A DNA stretch of 64,000 nt from Nicotiana tabacum. Taxonomy: Eukaryota; Streptophyta; Magnoliopsida; Solanales; Solanaceae. Position 1 is the stretch's first letter. Every line of letters begins with the position of its first letter. Of the stretch, positions 11,645-23,121 are shown in pieces. Position numbers and translations under genes: made by a program. The DNA is taken from contig NC_134089.1 in assembly GCF_000715075.1 (NCBI RefSeq), positions 110,429,157-110,493,156 of the forward strand. The letters run 5' to 3'. Below the pieces are notes generated by a model. The model saw only the letters and a program-made list of their open reading frames with translations, was not told where the DNA came from and made no database searches.

Positions 11645-12682
11645 GGGCATTTCCAACCTTTACCCCATTTTTTGTTCCCAAAATGGAGATTTTCCCATTT
11701 TGGGGACAACTTACTCCAACCATTCCTTCATTTTTTTCCCCAAACTTTTTTATATTCTTCTCTCTCTTCTATATTATATTAATATCTTTCATTTCAATTT
11801 TATTTTTTAATTTTCATTAAACAAATTCCATCTTTTATTTTAATTAGTTTGTAATTTCCATTAAAACAATTCCATAAAATTTTAAATAATATAATTTGTA
11901 AGCAGTTATTATAGATTAACTAATAATTCAAATAAAAGTGAAACCATTGCGATACAAGATTAATTAAATACATATTACATAATGATACAATTCATTCGAA
12001 ATACTACATAAATATTCAATTTCAACCTCTAGTATTCTCCCATAAATGATCTATTAATGCATTATGAAGTGCAAAATGAGCATCTTTGTCCTTGATTCTT
12101 CTATGTCGAGCTAAAAATTCTTGAAATCGTTGATTTTCATCTACTGTCATTTCTACTGTTGGAGTTGGATCTTCCAAATCATCTTGAATTGGTGCATTAA
12201 GATCATGTTCATTCTCGATTATCATGCTGTGCAGTATAATACATGTAGTCATTATATCATGTAGCACTTCTTTCTGCCAAAAACGCGAGGGTCCTGCAAC
12301 AATTGCAAAACGTTGTTGCAAAACTCCGAATGCACGTTCAATTATAACTTATAATAAAATTAACTTACAATTTTACATAAAAATAATAAATGCACGAAAA
12401 TTAATTTATCAAAGTTATACACCAAATTTAAGATGTAAATTAATATTATAAAGACATTACATAAATATAATTAGGTATATCTAAAGAGATAAATTAAAAG
12501 ATTAAATAATAAAATAAAAAAAAAGTGATGAATAATAATGGGGGAGATGAATAGTGTACCCCCATATTTGAGGGAACACTATTCATCCCCCATTTTGGGG
12601 ACAAAAATGGGAAAGGGTTGAAGCTAAGTTACCCCAAAAATTGCCCCTATTATGGAAAATGGGGGTAAAGTTGGAGATGGCC
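11645..12682 (-). mobile_element. PIF/Harbinger-type element, internally deleted
   Basis: The ends GGGCATTTCCAACC (11645) and, inverted, GGCCATCTCCAAC (12682) form imperfect terminal inverted repeats that also share CCCCATTTT and CCCAAAATGG motifs. They are flanked by TAA on both sides (11642-11644 and 12683-12685), the 3-bp duplication typical of this superfamily. A remnant of the DDE transposase lies inside on the minus strand. At 1038 bp the element is far shorter than an autonomous Harbinger and lacks most of both usual genes. Confidence 0.88.
12022..12342 (-). pseudogene. C-terminal remnant of a Harbinger transposase
   Basis: The frame reads, from its upstream end, ERAFGVLQQRFAIV, then RFWQKEVLHDIMTTCIILHS and ENEHDLNAP. 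This is the conserved C-terminal part of the plant DDE_Tnp_4/'plant transposon protein' family, which includes the final catalytic Glu (the ERAFG motif). The N-terminal DNA-binding region and the first two catalytic Asp are absent. Upstream sequence (12343-12480) is AT-rich and may be intron. About 107 codons remain of a protein usually near 400 residues. Confidence 0.85.
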
Positions 12683-12685
12683 TAA

Positions 12686-12980
12686 ACAGACTTTTTATTG
12701 TGGAAGATTTTCTTTTTAATTACTTGCTTGAGGTCGTAAAAAGTTCCATTTGAATTGACCACTGCTCTAGATCGTCATGACCTAGCTAGAAGCTAGAGCT
12801 AATATTGGCGAATATCCTAATATAAATCTTTTCTCACTTTTTGATGAGTTTTTGAATGATGTTGATGAGATTGTTGACTCGTGTTAAAACTATGTTTTTA
12901 TGCTTAATTAAATGGTTAGCTTGTGCAACCTACGTATTTATTTATCTCATATTCAAATTTCAAAAACAATGACTCTTGTA
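12686..12980. other. Spacer between Harbinger and hAT elements
   Basis: About 300 bp of AT-rich sequence with no ORF, repeat or terminus that I can identify. Confidence 0.5.
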
Positions 12981-12988
12981 GTTATACT

Positions 12989-13678
12989 TAGGTGTGGGCA
13001 TAATACTGATCAAATCGAAAAAATCGGCCGAACCGTAAATTTCGATTTTTCAGTTTAATTGATTTTTGGGTCGGTGCACGATTTTAAAATTATTAATTTT
13101 CGGTTTTTCGATGCAGTTTACGGTTTTTGTATTTCGATTTTCGGTTAAACCGAAAAACCGAAATTTTTGTATTACCCATCTTATTGTCTGCTAAGCTTAC
13201 TTCTCTGTCCAGATTCACATTAAGTGAAAGAAAGAAAAATTACCAGGGCAACTATAAACACTGATTTAATAATAACACTTGCATAGAATATGTATGGTTT
13301 CACCGCATCAATATCTATTGAAAGCCCATATTGCCATTAACATTCAACAACTGAAGCTCGAAGTCGCTCAAAGAATAAGCACTGATAATGTCCTTAATGC
13401 AAATCTCAGGTGCCAATGTTCTCAATCACAACACCTTTGTCCATCCTCTTCACAATACCGACAATAACCTTTGATGTTCCTACAAACTATAAATACTTCG
13501 CTGTTCCTACAACCGTCTGAAACTGAAAAAAATATAAATCGGAAATAACCGAATCAAACTTTGAAAAAATTGCACCGAACCGTAAATACTTTGGTTTGAT
13601 TTGGTTATTAATATTACAAAATTGAAAATCGATTTACCGAACCGTACTTTTATAATAACCGACTGATGCCCACCCCTA
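12989..13678. mobile_element. hAT-type non-autonomous element (MITE-like)
   Basis: The ends TAGGTGTGGGCAT and ATGCCCACCCCTA are terminal inverted repeats with one mismatch. The flanks are identical 8-bp copies of GTTATACT (12981-12988 and 13679-13686), the duplication size of hAT elements. Subterminal regions are full of CGGTTTTT/AACCGAA motifs in both orientations. The centre (13180-13520) lacks these motifs and looks like different sequence; it contains a 62-codon ORF (13279-13467) with no recognised domain. Confidence 0.88.
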
Positions 13679-13686
13679 GTTATACT

Positions 13687-13834
13687 GGAGTAGTACTGTT
13701 CAACCATGAATGAGGATAAAATTACATTATGGAAAGTTAATATTCTTTCCCAACCAATACCAGTATTTCATTAGCCATAAACATTGCTACCGGTAGTTGG
13801 GTATCATGCCCGAATTTTAAGTAAAGTCGATCAA

Positions 13835-13887
<53 letters not shown>

Positions 13888-14211
13888 CGGCAGAATCCAG
13901 TATCACTCTATAAAAAAATCATTAAATTTGTTCAAAAATTAAATTCATAATTCAATTACTAGCATTTGAAATCCTTATCTTAAAATCTATAACGCTTAAA
14001 GTTCAAATTTTTGATTTGTAGTATCTGAATATCTTTCAGCAGGGAGTTTAGAATGCTTGGTTGGGATGAGTATGGAGTAATTTTATCTTGGATCTTCTTT
14101 AGCATGCCCCGAATCATTCTATTACTTTTTTTCTAGGTATTGAGGATTAAAAGATAAGTTGCAATAAGGGCATACTCACACATGTGACTTGCACGTGTGT
14201 GGTAGTTAGGC
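13687..14211. other. Spacer before the copia element, with AT microsatellite
   Basis: No ORF or element end is visible except the (AT)n run at 13843-13883. The boundary with the copia LTR is uncertain, so part of this may belong to that LTR. Confidence 0.45.
13843..13883. repeat. (AT)n microsatellite, about 20 repeats
   Basis: This is an uninterrupted AT dinucleotide run. Confidence 0.97.
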
Positions 14212-14356
14212 TGTTAGAAGACTGTTAAATATTGTTTAGGCATGTACAGTGAAATTAGAAATCAGAAATCAAATTACTTCTTTTCTTCTCCTTCTTCATT
14301 CTCTGAATTCTCTAGAAGCTAGGGTTTAATTGTTCATGCAAACCTAGAATCTATCA
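14212..14356 (+). repeat. 5' LTR (end certain, start uncertain) of the copia element
   Basis: The right end, ...TCTATCA at 14356, is fixed by the primer-binding site that follows immediately. A TGTTAG at 14212 could be the left end, giving a very short LTR; the true start may be further left. No partner LTR is in the window to settle this. Confidence 0.4.
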
Positions 14357-14371
14357 TGGTATCAGAGCGGG
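14357..14371 (+). other. Primer-binding site (initiator Met tRNA) of the copia element
   Basis: TGGTATCAGAGCGGG: the first 12 bases match the standard plant initiator tRNA-Met primer site and directly abut the LTR end. Confidence 0.88.
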
Positions 14372-14432
14372 TTGTTGTAAATTCGTAAGATCTGAACATC
14401 GAACACTATTAGAAGCTTCAATTTGATCGGCC

Positions 14433-14546
14433 ATGGGAGAAACGACGAGTCTTCGAATTGATCACAATCATCCTCTATTTTTAACATCTACATACATGCC
14501 TGGAGTTGCATTGCACGATATTAAGCTCACCGGGTCTGAAAATTAT
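14433..14546 (+). pseudogene. copia gag, N-terminal piece
   Basis: The ATG at 14433 opens a frame with HPLFLTSTYMPGVALHDIKL and then TGSENY, the conserved start of plant copia gag proteins. The frame stops at 14546 only because Tat-2 is inserted there; the last 5 bases (ATTAT, 14542-14546) are the target duplication. It continues at 37085. Confidence 0.88.
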
Positions 14547-17500
14547 TGTCACACCTCCTTTTCACTACACCCGTAAAGGGTACAATGGAGTTTTTTTCAA
14601 TTTAAGTGACAATCGAAATGGGATTATATTTATTAAAATTCAGAGTTGCCACTTGGGATAATTTATGGTGTCCCAAGTCACCCGTTCAAATCCCGAATCG
14701 AGGAAAAGATTGACTCTGTATTACAGTCCGCGAACCAGAAATTCGGGTAAGGAATTCTATTAACCCGGGCTCCGTGGTTCTAGCACGATCACTCAACTAT
14801 TATTATTGGCCTAATTATCTGATTTTAAAACACTTTTAAACCTATGTGCATTTTTACTTTAAAATCGCTTTTATTAAATTTAGGAAGATTTCAACGTTAT
14901 ACAAAACACGTCTTTGGATCACGCCACATGAAATGCACCCGCGATCCGCGACATATTTTATTTAACATTGTCATGATTTGGATTTGGGTCACATGAAATG
15001 CACACCCGAGTTTAGGAAGGTAAATAATTAAAATAACGCGCCTAAAGCAACTACGCGTTTGCAATTTTTGTAAAGGCCATGGAAATTCAACTAGGTGACA
15101 TGCCTCGAATTCTAAGGACCAAAACCAAATTAATTAAAACGAAGGCCATACAATTATGATTTTATTTGACATGGCGCGCCTCGAACTATTCTATCCTAAG
15201 GGGTTGCTAGATTATAAAGTGAGGGCCATACTTTATGCAATTGGTCATCATGAACACCTCCAACGCTAAAGAAAACGATGAATTAATTAAACGGCTACTA
15301 AGATCGCAACTACCCAAATGTTAATGGACAAGGGTTCTATTGTGGTCCAAACTAAGGGAATATATTTTAATAAATGAAAGAGGCTAACGGTGTGAAATTA
15401 AAATTTGGGCCCAGCATGCGGCCCTATAGCCCACAGACGTGAGATTGTTCTGAATTACAAGTTAATATTGATCCAAACTGGCCCATAAGAGATCCCAAAT
15501 TTAAACAAAGGCCAGCTTCAACCAGCGATGAGTTCCTCAGTTCGATTCCACACAACAATACAGAGGTCAATCCTTTGCATTTCATTTTTTAAATTATCAA
15601 ACAAATGGGAGACAGTGATCTTGACTATTTAAGTCATTTCCTAGACAACTGCACATCACTATTTTATCCTTCAAAAGACAACTTGACTTCTTTTGCTTAT
15701 TGAATTATTCCTAAGGCTAAATAATTTGAGCTTCAACATTACCAATAGATCATTAATCACAGGAAAACTCAGATGCACCAAATCGAGATAGCCATTCAAT
15801 TGAGTATTCTAGAAAGGAGTAAAAAATGTTATTTAAATCCTCACGCATACTTATTTTACTAGATGATGTACAGATTTAAACATGATTCAATCGCATTTGT
15901 CATATATACATCAATAAGTGTTCTTCTATAACCCATTTTTCATGTTGTGAATCTTCATTCCAAATGATTCTAAAAAAAATGAAAATTAACTTGTAAAGTA
16001 ACAAGAGATTTAAGTTAACATATCCCGCACTAACGTGCTTGACAACAGTTCTTCAAAATTCTACATCCACCATGTGCAATCAGTAGTAAATTCCAATAGT
16101 CACACTAAACGATAACTGCACTTCTATCACAAGACTCAAATTTGAGATCAAAACTAAGCTAAGAATGAATCCTAGATCACATCTTGATCCTTGATATAGG
16201 TAAGCAGACATTTAGTAACATTGAGACCCACTACACAAATCAAACATCAGAAGTTATGGCCCTGAACTATCCATTCCATTGCATGCAAGGTTCAAATCCA
16301 TACCATAGTAGCCTTGAAATCCTTACTTAGTACATATTTAAAAGAATCAACTACATTTAAAAAAATTCAAGTACTGACCTTAAACAAACAAGTAATACAA
16401 ATGACTATATTTTAAGAAGCCAAACTAAGATGGATATCAACTAAACTACCATGTCACATGATTTTAAAATTCAGTCATTGATCACATATCCGTGGTTCGA
16501 AGGGCAGTAAGTTAAAAAGAAAACAAAGTGGACAAATAAGCTAATCTATGAACCAACTAATGGTGAATATAACTCAAAGATCCAGATCTTCATTTCTAAT
16601 TCCAAATCAAGCATTACAGTTAAGGAGAATGCAGAAATGCATACCTGAATATCAGCAAAAAACCAGAAATTAGCTTGAAACTTTAAAAGGAAGCAGCAAT
16701 AATAGACGAACAGCAATAGAAACAAACCCCATCTCCCAATTCGAACGACAATCTAACCCAGATGAATCAGATTAGCTATCAGAAACCGTAAAACTTCAAA
16801 AGTTGCAAGAGATTTCAATGGAACAGTAATGAACAATTTAGCCGTTTGTATTTTTTCAGAATTTTCTATCACTTCCCCCTCTCTTTTTTTCAACCTCTAT
16901 CTTTCATCCTTTAAATAGGCAGCCAATTAGTGCATTCACCATTACCAATTCCCTTTTCCCCATTTTTATTAGTTGATTCCACTTAAACCTTATCTCTATC
17001 TTATCTTTAGTGTATTCACAACCCTACCACTATAGAAACTTCCTAAGTTAGGTAAACACTTGAATAGTTTTGAGAATTAAACCTACACTAATCAACTGAT
17101 TATTACATACAAATAAGCAAGAAACTACCCAAATTATACGACTAATCCTAGTTAAATTGACTAAGTGATTAAACAAGATATGACTTTAGAATTTTAAACA
17201 AGCTGACAACAAAGCAGTTTGAAAAACAAAACAATGAACAGAAGATATTTTAAACCGGAGGACTGGTCGAATTTCAACTGAAATCGACCAGAGAAAAGAA
17301 ACAGAGATGGGGAAAGACGAAAATTAGAAATATACCAATGAGAATAATCACAAAATAGGAACGAGCTCACGCTACATTTGAACTTGCAATTGATAATCCA
17401 GTTTGGTCCTCAAATAATGTCAATCGTTTGTTCTTTGCCAAGAACAAACGAGCATCATTATTTTGTGACCAAACCATCCTGAATACTTGAGAAAACTTGA

Positions 17501-18706
17501 AGGAGTAGTCTTGCATGTCTGAATTTGGCTTTGGGCTTTTATGGCTCGAACCCCAGATTTGAAATTCGAAGGGTTCAGGCCATGTTCGAGGGAAACAGAG
17601 TAAGGATTTGGGAAGAGGGGGTCTTGATGATCATGGGGTGTAATTTTGGAGGTGAACGGAGGCGCCGCCGCCACCGGAAGGTGGTGGGGAATGGTGGCGG
17701 CTGCTAGGGTTTATCCCTTTAAATCAAAATTCGAGAAATTCCAAGGATGTTCGAAGGAAGTGAAGTTGGGATTTGAGAAGAGGAAGTTGTGATGGTTCTG
17801 GGGTATATTTTTGGTGGTGAACGGAGGCGGCATCGCCGGCGACAAGCGGTGAAAATTAGGACGGCGGGTCTCTAGGGTTTGGGGAATTGAGAGAGACGAG
17901 GGTGACTGAGGAGGGAGGGGGGCTGAAGGGTCTGGGTATATTAAAATCCACGATTTAATTAGGGCCGTTGGATGATTGGAATCCAACGGTTCCGATTGAA
18001 TCCTTAATCGAAACGGGGTCGGTTTGACTAAGTAGGGGGGAGGGGCGGTTTGGTTCTGGATCGGGTCGGGGTCAGGTTAATGGGCGATGTAGTGGACCAT
18101 TTGATCAAATGATATCGACGGTCCTGATCAAAACTTGTCAAACGACGTCGTTTGGGTGGCAATGGGGCTGGACCGGGTAAGGGGACGGGTTTGGGCTAGG
18201 TCTATCTGGGTTTTGGGAGGGGTATTTGATTTGGGCTTGGGATTTTAATTAAATTGGCCCAACTTCTGATTTCTTTTTTATTCCTTTCCTTTTCTTTTTA
18301 TTTCAAAAGTATTTTTCTTCTCAAAATAAAAATAAAACCTTAATTAATCCCTAAACCAAATTATTCTACTAAATTAACTTAATTATCTCTAAATAATAAT
18401 TACCACAACTAATTAAATACCAAATAAAAAGAAAATTGCCAAAATTCGAAATTAAAATGCAACATGACTATTTTTATGATTTTTTCTATTTTTGTTAAAC
18501 AAATTAATGTACTAATTGATCTAAAAATATAAAAATTAAATCCTAAACGCATATGCAATATTTTTGTATTTTTTATGATTTAAACAAAAATGCAAACAAT
18601 AACAGGAAATGCCACAAAAAATCCACAAAATTGCGAGCAATGAGAAAAATTGTTTTGTTTTGAATTATGGGAATAATTCATATAGGGCAAAAATCATGTG
18701 CTCACA
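14547..18706 (-). repeat. 3' LTR of Tat-2 (4160 bp)
   Basis: The ends are TGTCACACC and GCTCACA on the plus strand. It matches 32899-37079 throughout. The main length difference is a deletion of about 28 bp near 14771, between CCCGGG repeats retained in the other LTR. The polypurine tract adjoins its right end, which identifies it as the 3' LTR of a minus-strand element. Confidence 0.96.
17420..17990 (-). repeat. Duplicated P-rich ORF segment and telo-boxes in Tat-2 3' LTR
   Basis: On the minus strand a possible TATA (17937-17946) is followed by a CT-rich stretch, AAACCCTAGAG (about 17870-17880), and two frames. One (17986-17711) contains MPPPFTTKNIPQNHH; the other (17674-17420) contains MAAAPPFTSKITPHDHQD. 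The two segments are diverged tandem copies of one unit of about 170 bp, each preceded by AAACCCTA. No known domain is present. The same arrangement exists in the 5' LTR at 35798-36360. Confidence 0.6.
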
Positions 18707-18720
18707 GCTGCCCCTCTTTG
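18707..18720 (-). other. Polypurine tract of Tat-2
   Basis: The reverse complement reads CAAAGAGGGGCAGC and directly precedes the LTR start TGTGAGC. It is the same core as in Tat-1. Confidence 0.88.
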
Positions 18721-19114
18721 CCCGGAAACACGAAGAGTTTTTGTGCAAAGATAAAGTGAGCGGATACGGGCAATTTTTGCCCATTTGAATACTCCGTGGG
18801 AAGCATTTTTTGAAAGAATCTGACCGAACCTCTCCTTCAAAGGTTTCCTACATATCCTTGGCTATAAAGGAATCAGGTCAGTGTAGTTCGGGAAGTTTCG
18901 GTAGCTGGGACTACCATGAAGCTGTGATTTCACTGTTGTTGCTGCTGCTACTGCTTACTGACCTCCTTATTACACCATGACAAAATAAAAGAAACTAGAC
19001 TAAACTACGATTTATGAATTATAAAGATTTATTTTGTATCTTCAAACTTGGTCTTGCAGTTTCTGCCGCTTGTTTGACTTGTATTCTCCAAGCGAGATTC
19101 CTTTATTGCATGTC

Positions 19115-19905
19115 TTGAAGGGTATTCTGAGGTGCTTTCCCTTTGTTTTTCAGGCGGGTGCCTGATTGCTGAACCCTTAACCGTCTTCCTTTGACTGCTA
19201 TTGCCTTTCCTTGGTTATTCAGGTGGGTTCTTGATTGCCAATATTTGAATTGTGTTCCCTTCCTATGAAACTCGAATTGCTTTCCCCTTGAAACTTGAAC
19301 TGTCTTCCTTTGACCATTGTCGCCTTCCCTCTGTTCTCCAGGTGGACTCCTGATTACCGAACTTGAATTGCTTCTTCCCTTCATTCTCTAGGCGGACTCC
19401 TAATTACCAACATTTAAACTGCTTCCCTTCGTTCTCCAGGCGGGCTCCTGATTACCAACACTTAAACTGCTTCCCTTCGTTCTCCAGGCGGGCGCCTGAC
19501 TGCTAACACTTAAACTGCTTCTTCCCTTCGTTCTCCAGGCGGGCTCCTGATTACCAACACTTGAATTGTACTTCTTCCCTTCATTCTCCAGGCGGGCTTC
19601 TGATTACTGAAACTTGAACTGTATTCCCTTGCTCTCCAGGTGGGTGCCTGACTGCTGAAACTTGAATTGTATTCCCTTTCTCTCCAGGTGGGTGCCTGAC
19701 TATTAAAACTTGAATTGTATTCCCTTGCTCTCCAGGTGGGCGCCTGATTGCTGAAACTTGAACTGTCTTCTTCTTGAGACTACTTTTATTTGACTTGTCC
19801 TCCCTTGTTTTTCCAGGCGGGTGCCTGATTGCTTGGGTATGAACTGCATTCTATTCTTTGAAACTAGTGTTGTCCTTCCCTGCTCTTCAGATAGGCACCT
19901 GACTT
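19115..19905 (-). repeat. Minisatellite in Tat-2 3' UTR, about 13 units, mostly ~50 bp
   Basis: On the minus strand units carry CAGGC(G)CCCACCTG or CAGGAGCCCGCCTGGAGA, then A(A)GGGAA and a stretch with CAATTCAAGTTT. Several units match the Tat-1 minisatellite core (AGGCGCCCACCTG followed by CAAGGGAATACA), so both arrays descend from the same sequence. Frames at 19103-19384 and 19703-19909 are by-products. Confidence 0.9.
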
Positions 19906-20018
19906 CCAAAAAATAGACAAAAAAAGAAAATTTTCTGCCCCAGTTTGGTAGCCGGGCATATCCGTGAGTGTTAATTCAATCATGCTACCAAATATCTATA
20001 AGAATTTGAAATCTAGAT

Positions 20019-20435
20019 CCCATTATCCAGGAGGGTCCTAAAAACTTCTAGTAAAATGCCTGTTTCAACGCTACATTATATCTTCTAAAGGTATGATTTC
20101 TGTTGAATCTTGTTATTTAAGATAGTCTTAGAACTCATCCCATTATCCAGGAGGGTCCTGAAAATCGAAATCAAGTTTTATCTTAAGAGTGACAATTTTA
20201 AGGCTGAATTATACTCCCTTACAGTAGAACTTACGCTAAATCTTGTTATCTAATGAAACTCTTAAAGCTAGGTCCCATTATTCAGGAGGGTCCTGAAATG
20301 TCGAATTGAATCCTATTCTAAAAATGAAAACTTCAAAGCCAACTTACATTTCTTTTGGGGTAAGACTTATGCTAGATCTTGTTATTTATAATTGTATGAA
20401 TTTTAACTAAGTCCCATTATCCAAGAGGGTCCTGA
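20019..20435 (-). repeat. Second tandem array in Tat-2 3' UTR, 4 units of 120-140 bp
   Basis: Plus-strand landmarks CCCATTATCCAGGAGGGTCC recur at about 20019, 20139, 20274 and 20413, with a second conserved block (TCTTGTTAT) in each interval. I see no clear counterpart in Tat-1. Confidence 0.85.
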
Positions 20436-21167
20436 GAATTTTGCGATCAAACCTGCTTGGTACTTGCTTTCCTTATGGGGGTCTTTCCGAAACAAACGAA
20501 ATTTTTGCCCCTGTTTCAAATCAAAGAAAATCTTGTCAGTTTAAAATGTGGTGGTTAATTATGGCATTCTTGCTGAAGGTGGTTCTTTCTTCACCATGCT
20601 TTGCTTTGACTGGCTGCCTTGAGCCGGTCGAGAATTGTTTGACCTTCTAATTTATCCTTAACCCCAGGAACCTAGATGATCTGAATGATCTACACCCCAA
20701 CCGTTGTTTTTCATTTCTGACCTCTGTATCTCCCGCTACATTACTGAACCATTTCACCGATTTAACTTTTGCTTACACTCTATGTCCTACTTTTCATCAC
20801 ACTATCTCTGGCATGTCCTAGCCGCATTTTGCTTCGTGCAATTTCGAAATTGGTATTAAACTTTGAAATTCCTTCTTATTTGTTGAAACAAGGCTAACCT
20901 TGGAAGAGCTTTAGAGAAGTAAAATTAACAGCAATGAAATGCGATGATTTTGAGAATTAAAAATAAAGATGTAAATCCAAATTTGGATGACTATTGGAGA
21001 GAGAAAAAGAAACTTATCTGAGTGGAGTAACTGGCACCAATAATCATGGTATGCATTTTGGATTAATCAACTCAGTCTAATTAACCAATCACTTTTCCAA
21101 TTGTTTTACTTTGTGCTCCAAGATCTCCGCAACCCGATGTTTACTTTCCGCCAGCTTACAGACCTTG

Positions 21168-21365
21168 TTCGGCTTGCAGTGCCCTGAAGGATTTTCACCG
21201 ACAAACCTCTCTTATTTGTTCATTCCTCAATTCCTTGTCGCCTCATGGTGCCCGTGAAGGTTTTCACTAATAAGACTCTCTCATTTTTACTTTCTCTCAG
21301 CTTTCGTCGCCTCATGGTGCCCATGAAGGTTTTCACCAATAAGACTCTCTCATTTTTTGATTTCT
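21168..21365 (-). repeat. 67-69 bp tandem repeat in Tat-2 3' UTR, shared with Tat-1
   Basis: Two good copies (GTCGCCTCATGGTGCCC at 21237 and 21306) and one degenerate copy (21168-21225). Reverse-complemented they match the Tat-1 repeat at 1805-2000 (ATGAGAGAGTCTTAT, GTGAAAACCTTCA, GGCACCAT-AGGCGAC). Confidence 0.85.
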
Positions 21366-21939
21366 CTTGCTTAAACTGGAGTGTTGCCCTAATATGAATC
21401 CTCTTTACTTGCTTGACTTGGCATCTCTCGAAGACTGATCGAGAGGTCTTTCTTTGAACGACAATGTGGGCTCTTTGGATATGTTTGGAAAGAAAAGGGT
21501 ATCAAAAAGGGTCAAAGCAACTTAAATGGGTCAAAATTACAACTTTTGGAATCTGATCTCTTACCACCATCACAACTTCTGTCCTAGTTTCTTGCTTGGG
21601 AATTTATGATTTTTATTTTGATATGATATGACCGAGCCGTGAGGATGCCTACGTATCCTTAACAGGAATTAGGTCAAACGTAGTTCACACCTGAATTTCT
21701 TTGTTTTCTTGTATTTTCTCTTTTCGCTTCTTTTCTTTTCTCTTTTTTTCTTCTTTTTCTTTTCTTTCTTTTCTCTCTTTTTCGTTATTGATTCCAAAAG
21801 AGGGGTATAAAATAAAATAAATAAGGTTCAAAAGGGGAAACAAAGGGTAGAGTGTTTATATAGAAGAACAAATTGCCTTCGTCATTCCAATCTTCGAAAC
21901 AATGCCAAGTACAAACAATCAACAATTAAACCAAAGAAA

Positions 21940-23103
21940 TCATACATAATATCTCTTGACTGCATCAGAATTGATAGCCATGTCTACACATTTGCCTTCG
22001 ATATCTGTTAGATACAAAGCACCATTGGACAACACTTTTGTTACAATGAACGACCCTTGCCAATTTGGGGCGAACTTGCCCTTCGCTTTGGCCTAGTGTG
22101 GAAGGGTGCACTTTAATACTTGCTGACCCACTTCAAACTTTTGGGAACGCACCTTTTTGTTATACGCTCTCGCCATTCTCTTTTGATATAACTGGCTATG
22201 ACACACTACTGCCAATCTTTTTTCATCAATAAAACTCAACTGCTCCAAACGGGTTTTGACCCACTCATCATCATCAATCTCAGCCTCAGCGACAATCCGA
22301 AGGGATGAGATTTCAACTTCCATAGGTATCACTGCTTCAGTGCCATATACCAACAAATAAGGAGTTGCACCTACTGAAGTACGGACAGTAGTGCGATAAC
22401 CCAGCAATGCAAAATGGTAATTTTTCATGCCATTGCCTGGAACATTCTATCATTTTCCGAAGTATCTTCTTTATATTTTTGTTGGCTACCTCGACTGCTT
22501 CATTCGCCTTGGGATGATATGGGGTGGAATTGCGATGTGCAATCTTAAACTGCTGACATACCTCTTTCATCAAATTAATGTTAAGATTAGCACCATTATC
22601 CGTGATGATCACCTTTGGGATTCCAATCGATAGATGATATTTGAGTGAACAAAATCAACCACTGCTTTCTTGGTTACAGACTTGAAAGTTTTAGCCTCAA
22701 CCCACTTGGTGAAATAATCAATGGCTATCAGAATGAATTTATGCCCATTGGATGCTGCTGGCTCAGTTGGTCCAATGACATCCATGCCCCAAGCAACGAA
22801 GGGCCATGGTGCTGACATTGTGTGCAATTCCAATGGTGGAGAATGAATCAAATCTCCGTGTATCTGGCACTGATGATATTTGCGCACAAAATTGATACAA
22901 TCTCGCTCCATGGTGAGCCAATAATAACCTGCTTGGAGAATTTTCTTCGCCAACACATATCCGCTCATATGTGGTCCGCAAACTCCCGAATGTATTTTGG
23001 ACATGACAGTCGTAGCTTGTCTAGCATCTATGCATCTTAACAATCCAAGGTCTGGTGTTCTTTTATACAAAACTCCTCCACTGAAGAAAAATCCACTTGC
23101 CAA
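21940..23103 (-). pseudogene. Integrase of Tat-2 (broken)
   Basis: The zinc-binding region is at 22850-23000. The first Cys of the usual CHQC pair is Tyr here (KYHQCQIHGD), which removes a zinc ligand; Tat-1 keeps Cys. The DDE core retains Asp in GMDVIGP, Asp in IITDNGAN (22612) and Glu in AVEVANKN. Frame breaks near 22612 and 22420 and a TAG at 22093-22095 interrupt it. The final VKRYYV-stop is at about 21940. The TAG lies at the same alignment position (after LPH) as the TAG in Tat-1. Confidence 0.93.
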
Positions 23104-23121
23104 CCGTTGAATTGTTCTCTT

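Larger units (their letters stand above)
18721..21939 (-). other. 3' untranslated region of Tat-2
   Basis: This is 3.2 kb of non-coding sequence after the integrase stop, with three separate repeat arrays (21168-21365, 20019-20435, 19115-19905 in transcription order). No domain-bearing ORF is present. Confidence 0.75.

Noticed and set aside
19103..19909. Gly/Gln/Arg-rich minus-strand ORFs
   Set aside because: They are products of the Tat-2 minisatellite.
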